A stretch of DNA of 64,000 nucleotides from Phaeodactylum tricornutum CCAP 1055/1 (taxonomy: Eukaryota > Bacillariophyta > Bacillariophyceae > Surirellales > Neidiaceae), in NCBI RefSeq assembly GCF_000150955.2, contig NC_011669.1:2238993-2302992 (forward strand). Reading direction: 5' to 3'. Under the pieces are notes generated by a model that saw nothing but the letters and a program-made list of their open reading frames with translations, was not told the origin of the DNA and made no database searches. Below are positions 58,961-64,000 of the stretch, one piece after another. The stretch's first letter is position 1. The number at the start of each line of letters is the position of its first letter. Position numbers and translations under genes: made by a program.

Positions 58961-59562
58961 GTTTAGCTGCAATCGAATTATGCAAGCAAGGAGGCTGGCC
59001 TTTCAGGTTAAATGGAAGCTGCAGAATGCGAAATCGTGAACCTTTTCGTTTCTAGATAAAGCTAAGGATAGCAAAGAGCTGCTCCGGCGCTAGACGAGAT
59101 CAGGGCTTCCATTCCTTAGCGAGCATGGATCGCAAGGATAGGTTGTGAGTACGAATCGCTCTTTTTGCGATTTAAATCTATTTTGAGTTTAAGCCCAAAC
59201 TTGTGGCAGTCTTATCATTTTGAAATTGTATCATTCGTTTTACACGAAGAGAGGCCAGGCCGATGCCGGAAGAGGGTAATGGAATTATCGGAACATAGCC
59301 AGACTTCGTACAAATGCAAAACAGAAATGAAGCCAAATCCACCCAACCAAGCTGATTGTAACGAACCAAACGGTAAACCTCAAGCCCATCACATCAACTG
59401 TATTTTACCGCTAGTCGGTACGGATATAGAGCCTTGTCTCTTCCAAAAGAATTAATCTAGTTAGTGAGGTGGAGGATTGTAAACCCGCAAATTTTCACAA
59501 TAGTTGAGAAAGATACCGGCTTTTCGTTCCAGTCGAACGTCCTTGTTGGCGTGTAAATCACA
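58961..59562. other. Intergenic region, no gene supported
   Basis: About 600 bp. A 96-codon plus-strand frame (59165-59455) shows no family or signal features and is not called. Confidence 0.45.
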
Positions 59563-61455
59563 ATGGCAAATTCCGGTTTGAATGGAACCGTGGCCAACGC
59601 CAATTCCAAAGGACAGCCTTTGGAGAACACTCCTTTACTCCTACCTTGCCCTGTTGATGCTGATGATGGATCGGCGGATGAAGTAAGCAGCGAGCGAACG
59701 TCAGATTCACAGGAGCTTTGGCAGGAGCTGGAACAGCCGTGGCCTTCGACGTTCGAAAGATCGATCGCTTTGTTGGCCAGTCCAGTTATTAGACCAACTC
59801 AAGTGGAACTTTATACGAAAAGTCCAAAGCCTGGATCAACCCTGCTCGCTCTAGACAGGCGGCAGAATTTGAATCGCGGTTTTTACACCCCTGATCATGG
59901 TGTAGTTCCACCTACTAGGCATCACAGTGATCGCGACGGAGAATTCCTCAAAGGTGTAGCAAAAGTAAAAAGCCTAGACTTTTCTCTGAGTGCAAAGGAG
60001 ATTTTGGGTGCTCGTACCGGCCAACAACTAAAGCAACAACGTAAGGCTCAACAAGCACGAGACTATCGTGCTAAGCTTCTTCAGAACAAAGAAGAGGAAG
60101 ATGGAGTAATGAGTCCTGGCTATTCCCGGGAGAAGGCCTCGATGCGGTTTCGAAAAGAGCAGAGAAAGGTCGAAGAAGCGAGCATTGAAGAAAAATCGTC
60201 TTTTTTACAAGCTGCTTTCAATCTCGCGAACATTTTAATGGGTGTGGGTCTCCTTGGACTTCCCTTTGTTTTTCGTAGTGCTGGGTGGTTCGGTGGTTTT
60301 GTTTGTCTCTGTATTTTTGGTCTTATTACATGGAGGACTTCTATTTTAATTGGGCGGGAGCTCAACGGTGATCCTCGTCCAGGCAATTGCTTTTTCGACT
60401 CTCCTTTCAAGTCTCCGCTGCAACCTGGTTCTGTTCCCGAAGCACGCATGTTCCCTCCGATTAGCTCGTTTCCTGATATTGCACGCGCCGCCTTCGGCGA
60501 CACCGGATGCTTGATACTCTCCGTCATTTTATACTTCGAGCTCTTTTCCTGCGTTTGCATTTTCTTTGTAACGATCGGAGACCATTTACATCAATTGTTC
60601 CCAATGATTTCGGTATCGAACCACATGATTATGGTTGCTGTCGTGTCAATTGTTCCTACCATTGTTCTTCGAACGCCGACCCTTCTCTCATACTTGAGCA
60701 TGATTGGTACTTTCGCTACAATTGCTGTTGTCTTTTCTGTTGTTGCTGCATCTATCATTGAGGGCGACATCTCGGAAGATGTCGCTGAGAAGAAAGGTGT
60801 GGAAATGGAAGGAGGATACCACGGAGATTTCCGTCCAGAAGGTCTCGCGCTTGCGCTTGGATTGGTGGCGTATTGCTTCAGTGGCCATGCCATTGTCCCT
60901 TCTATATACTCATCCATGGAAAAACCTCAGCAGTTTGAACAAATGGTTACGCTCACTTTCAGCGTAGTGGTTGGATGCTGTCTTGCCGTGGCCATTGCAG
61001 GCTACTACATGTTTGGAGACATGGTGGAGGACCAGGTTACTTTATCGTTGGAGGAGAATTCCAAGGCCGAGCGTGCAATGAAAGCCCTTACCTGGCTTAT
61101 GGTGTCTACAGCTTTTTCGAAAGTAACTCTGACCATGTTCCCATTAGCGCTTGGCATTGAAGAGATTGTGGCGCCGTTTTTGACGAGTCAACGCTTGGTA
61201 GATGCTGCTTCGGCCACAATCAAGTTGGTGATGACTGTCCTGGCACTATGCGTTTCAATTTTTGTGCCGTCCTTCAGTCTGTTATGCTCACTAGTTGGTA
61301 TGATTTGCACTATGTCTGTGAGTGTTATATTCCCTGCAGCGGCGCACCTCAAAATGTTCGGGCCTAGACTCTCAATGTGGGAAAAATTGACAGACTGGTT
61401 TTTTGTCGCCGTCGGCCTGGTAATGGCGGTAGTCGGGACAGTCGCCACAATTTAG
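59563..61455 (+). CDS. Amino acid/auxin permease family transporter (AVT1/SLC32-like)
   Basis: A 630-residue AAAP-family transporter. About 220 residues of polar cytosolic N-terminus end in EEKSSFLQAAFNLANILMGVGLLGLPF, the characteristic first helix with the NxxNxxxGxGxLxxP-type unwound site. Further helices include ILSVILYFELFSCVCIFFVTIGDH, then MIMVAVVSIVPTIVLRTPTLL and ALALGLVAYCFSGHAIVPSIY, which contains the FSGHA motif of vacuolar AVT1/SLC32 proteins. Eleven helices are expected and visible. AVT-type proteins exchange amino acids across the vacuolar membrane with H+. Substrate unknown. No intron. Upstream start at 59563 is the first ATG of the open frame. Confidence 0.8.
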   Translation: MANSGLNGTVANANSKGQPLENTPLLLPCPVDADDGSADEVSSERTSDSQELWQELEQPWPSTFERSIALLASPVIRPTQVELYTKSPKPGSTLLALDRRQNLNRGFYTPDHGVVPPTRHHSDRDGEFLKGVAKVKSLDFSLSAKEILGARTGQQLKQQRKAQQARDYRAKLLQNKEEEDGVMSPGYSREKASMRFRKEQRKVEEASIEEKSSFLQAAFNLANILMGVGLLGLPFVFRSAGWFGGFVCLCIFGLITWRTSILIGRELNGDPRPGNCFFDSPFKSPLQPGSVPEARMFPPISSFPDIARAAFGDTGCLILSVILYFELFSCVCIFFVTIGDHLHQLFPMISVSNHMIMVAVVSIVPTIVLRTPTLLSYLSMIGTFATIAVVFSVVAASIIEGDISEDVAEKKGVEMEGGYHGDFRPEGLALALGLVAYCFSGHAIVPSIYSSMEKPQQFEQMVTLTFSVVVGCCLAVAIAGYYMFGDMVEDQVTLSLEENSKAERAMKALTWLMVSTAFSKVTLTMFPLALGIEEIVAPFLTSQRLVDAASATIKLVMTVLALCVSIFVPSFSLLCSLVGMICTMSVSVIFPAAAHLKMFGPRLSMWEKLTDWFFVAVGLVMAVVGTVATI

Positions 61456-61925
61456 GAGGCTAGCAGCAACCTGTCTACTTTGTCATGTTTCGTCTCTGTT
61501 CTGTACACAAGTAAAAGTTTTGCGTTTGCAAACCTTGTTTTACGCAACAAAAATACTATCACATGTTGTACAAGTTGTTTTTGCAAGTAACTGTGGTGCA
61601 AATTGAAGGCCTCTCTAGCTAGAGTAGCTGTAACTGTATAACAGAAAGCAATGACCGTCAACGACAAGCACAAAAGGACTCCCGTCGCATACGATCCTAT
61701 ATTTATCAAAAGACATATTTTGGGATATGAAATCTCTTATCTGACATTGCATGTCTGCAAATACTGCTATATTTCGATTACGCTGGCGATGGTCAATGGG
61801 GTTGTCGGTACACAAGGCGGCAAGGTCATAAAGCATTTGGGATCGCTCTGAGTAGAGAACAAGTCTCCGTGTTTTACGGATCTTTGAAATACAAAGCAAG
61901 CAGCTTTTAGAAGTGACCAAGAGCT
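61456..61925. other. Intergenic region before the Sly1-like gene
   Basis: About 470 bp. Nothing coding was recognised; only short antisense frames. Confidence 0.45.
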
Positions 61926-63961
61926 ATGAAGGACTCCTCTCTAAAATCCGCGCAGTTGGCGGCGGTACACCGGATGCTCGCCTTTAACGAAGTGGACGGG
62001 ACGGCGTACGAAAATGAGTACGCGCTGCCGCCCGCTGGAAGCAGCCACAATCAGTGGAAGATTCTAATTTACGATGCAGCTTGCCAAGCAATCATTTCTC
62101 CGATTCTTTCGGTTCAGCAGCTACGACGACGGGGGGTGACCTTGCACTTGTTGTTGAATAGTGAGCGTGAGCCCATCCCCGATGTACCGGTCATTTACTT
62201 TTGTCGACCGACCAAGCAAAATTTGGCAATCATTGCGCAGGACTGTGCCAAGGGTCTCTACGGGCGCGCGCATTTAAATTTCGTAACGAAGCTTGATCGA
62301 TCACTGATGGAGGAATTTGCCAAGCTTGTTGTACAGACAGGATCGTTAGAGTCGATTGCTTCCGTGCATGACCAGTATCTGGACTATGTTTGTATGGAAA
62401 AACGACTATTTAGCTTGCACAAAGTCAATTCGTATGTCACTTACAATAGTTCCGGAACAACTGAGGAAATGATGGAACAGGCAATGACGGATATTGCGTA
62501 CGGCTTGTTTTCGGTAGTAGCTACGCTGGGACAGATTCCAGTGATTCGTTGTCCCCGGGTAAGTGCAGGCTTGTGAGGAGCTGGTGACCACAGGAAGCAA
62601 GTTGTTATGACTTTCGTTGATTTGGTGCTCACACGTGTTTTGAATAGGGGGGTGCTCCGGAAATGGTGGCCCGTCAATTGAATCGAATGATAGCTGAGCA
62701 TCCAACACTGCTCAGGAATAAATCTTCTCTGACGAGACCACTTCTTGTTATTTTGGATCGGAATGCTGATTTGATCACTCCGGTTCAGCATACCAGTACG
62801 TACCAGGCGTTAATCGATGATCTTCTTCGTCATAAGGCGAACCGCGTGGAATTTGAAGTTGTTCAAGATCCGGATGCCAAACGTCCGAAAACAATTCTCA
62901 AGAGGTTTGATTTGGATCCAGACGAGGACGCATTTTATTCCGCACATAAGTTCCAGCCCTTTCCAGAAGCCATCGAAAGCAACGGCACGGAGCTTCAGGA
63001 AGTCACCACGAGAGAACAAGCTATACGCTCTAAAGCGGGAGGAAGTGATGCTCGCAACGACCCCATGGCTTCAGGTGCAACCGATTTAGCGAATGCTGTG
63101 GATTCATTACCTGCTCTCTTAGATCGTAAAAAACAGCTAGAAGTACACACGAGTATCCTACAAGCAGTCATGAATGAAGTAGCCACACGAGACGTTCCTC
63201 AGTTCTACGAACTCGAGTCGTCTTTGGCAACTGGGGCGTACAGGAACGACTTGGCTAAAGCGAAAAAGGAGGTTTTGGCCCTCGTGAGTGATGAAACCAA
63301 GGGAAATATTGACGACAAGATCCGCTTAGTGATGGTGTACACTTTAACAACGGCTGCTAAAACTGCCGACTTGGAAGAAGTGAAAGTGACTTTGCAACAA
63401 GTTGGCGATATTTTGGGAGCGGAGGACAAAACGGCGTCAACTCGTCTCGCCTCGGGAATCAAAGCTTTACAGTATCTCAAGCAGCTCCGGTCTATGCATA
63501 TGATTCCTTCTGCTACTGATATGTTGCAAGAGTTGCAAACGCCATCGTCTGCCAGTGAATCGTCCAGCACCATGCTGAGCAGCCTCATGGCCAAAGCTAC
63601 AACGCAAGCTACTGGTTTATTGGCGAAGGCTACGGATCGTGTGGCCTCCATGTTGGGTAAAATCCACAAGCACCACGCCACAGTGGTAGTCGAAAATTTG
63701 TGCGAAATGGCACAGGGTAGCGAGGATGAAACTTATCTATATTTGGACCCTAAGGTCAAGGGAGACGTTGATATACACAAGCTACGTGGCATGAATCGAG
63801 CAGCAATTCGCAACGTAATTTGTTTTGTCATAGGCGGCGGCTCGTATGGAGAGTACCAGAATTTGCAAATGCTGGCCAATGATCGTCTACAGATTGGGTA
63901 CGGCAGCACGGAGCTTTTGGACGCCGGATCCTTTTTGGCGCAATTGGGACAATTAGGATAG
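61926..63961 (+). CDS. SLY1: Sec1/Munc18 protein, Sly1-like
   Basis: Exons 61926-62558 and 62648-63961 join over an 89-nt intron (GTAAGT...ATAG) in phase 0, giving 648 residues. Domain 1 begins WKILIYDAACQAIISPILSVQQLRRRGVTLHLLL, the Sec1 start with the DAACQAIISP pattern of Sly1 (SCFD1), followed by PVIYFCRPTKQNL. After the intron, the Sly1-like RPLLVILDRNADLITPVQHTSTYQALIDDLL segment follows, and the C-terminal part contains CFVIGGGSYGEYQNLQ as in SM proteins. Sly1 binds syntaxin-5-type SNAREs and drives ER-Golgi vesicle fusion. The stop at 63959-63961 is inside the window, so the gene looks complete. Confidence 0.85.
62559..62647 (+). other. Intron of the Sly1-like gene
   Basis: An 89-nt GT-AG intron in phase 0, joining IRCPR to GGAPEMV. 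Without it the first frame stops at 62576. Confidence 0.8.
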
Positions 63962-64000
63962 GGCAAGGCTATGGTACACGAAACTAGGATGAGCAAAAAA

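Noticed and set aside
59165-59455. 96-codon plus-strand frame upstream of the amino acid transporter
   Set aside because: No recognisable features; lies in likely 5' flank.

Overview
The window looks like nuclear DNA of a pennate diatom, most probably Phaeodactylum tricornutum or a close relative. Genes are intron-poor, with at most one intron of 74-95 nt, and sit close together on both strands. Several encoded proteins start with a signal peptide followed by an Ala-Phe or Gly-Phe junction, as diatom plastid presequences do. The LTR elements are Ty1/Copia type of the diatom CoDi group. The gene set is eukaryotic (Arp6, Cwc27, Sly1, PDAT, mitochondrial carrier, SLC4 transporter).

Layout. 1-2650 is a decayed Mutator-like (MULE) transposase that runs off the left edge. 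2650-4006 holds nothing I can name. 4007-4224 is the C-terminal end of a ferritin gene cut by a 50-N assembly gap. 4275 to about 7260 is a broken CoDi Copia element with an LTR at its right end. 7460-25000 is ordinary gene space: an FtsH-like AAA protein without its protease domain, a METTL24/FkbM-like membrane methyltransferase, a protein with two CW zinc fingers, a HEAT-repeat protein, a TPR-like tail-anchored protein, a twin-CX9C protein, a DUF1995 plastid protein, a tRNA dimethylallyltransferase, a small membrane protein, a plastid aldose-1-epimerase-like protein and a zinc-finger protein.

26261-38224 holds two almost identical 5.4-kb copies of a three-gene block: a carotenoid-desaturase-like FAD oxidoreductase, a one-TM hypothetical protein, and a PsuG-PsuK pseudouridine catabolism fusion. 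Between them lie a second 50-N gap, a cluster of hairpins and a minus-strand CoDi fragment. The CoDi LTR ends exactly where the second copy begins, and the first copy stays homologous right up to the gap. I think these are two alleles laid end to end by the assembler, one with a CoDi insertion, rather than a true tandem duplication.

38522-63961 holds a type II AAA ATPase (PEX1-like), a plastid-type SLC4 bicarbonate transporter, a NELF-B-like protein carrying a bromodomain, an M43 metalloprotease with a decayed tandem fragment, Arp6, Cwc27 cyclophilin, a PDAT acyltransferase with a GC-AG intron, a mitochondrial carrier with two decayed copies of its 3' end, an AVT-type amino acid transporter and a Sly1 SNARE regulator.

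Neighbouring genes are not obviously co-functional, as expected in a eukaryote. A chromatin and transcription theme does recur (CW-finger reader, NELF-B/bromodomain protein, Arp6), as does a plastid theme (desaturase-like protein, DUF1995, epimerase, SLC4). The most interesting gene is the NELF-B-like protein at 43411-46248: a bromodomain sits inside a conserved linker of an elongation-pausing factor, joining two functions that are separate proteins in animals.
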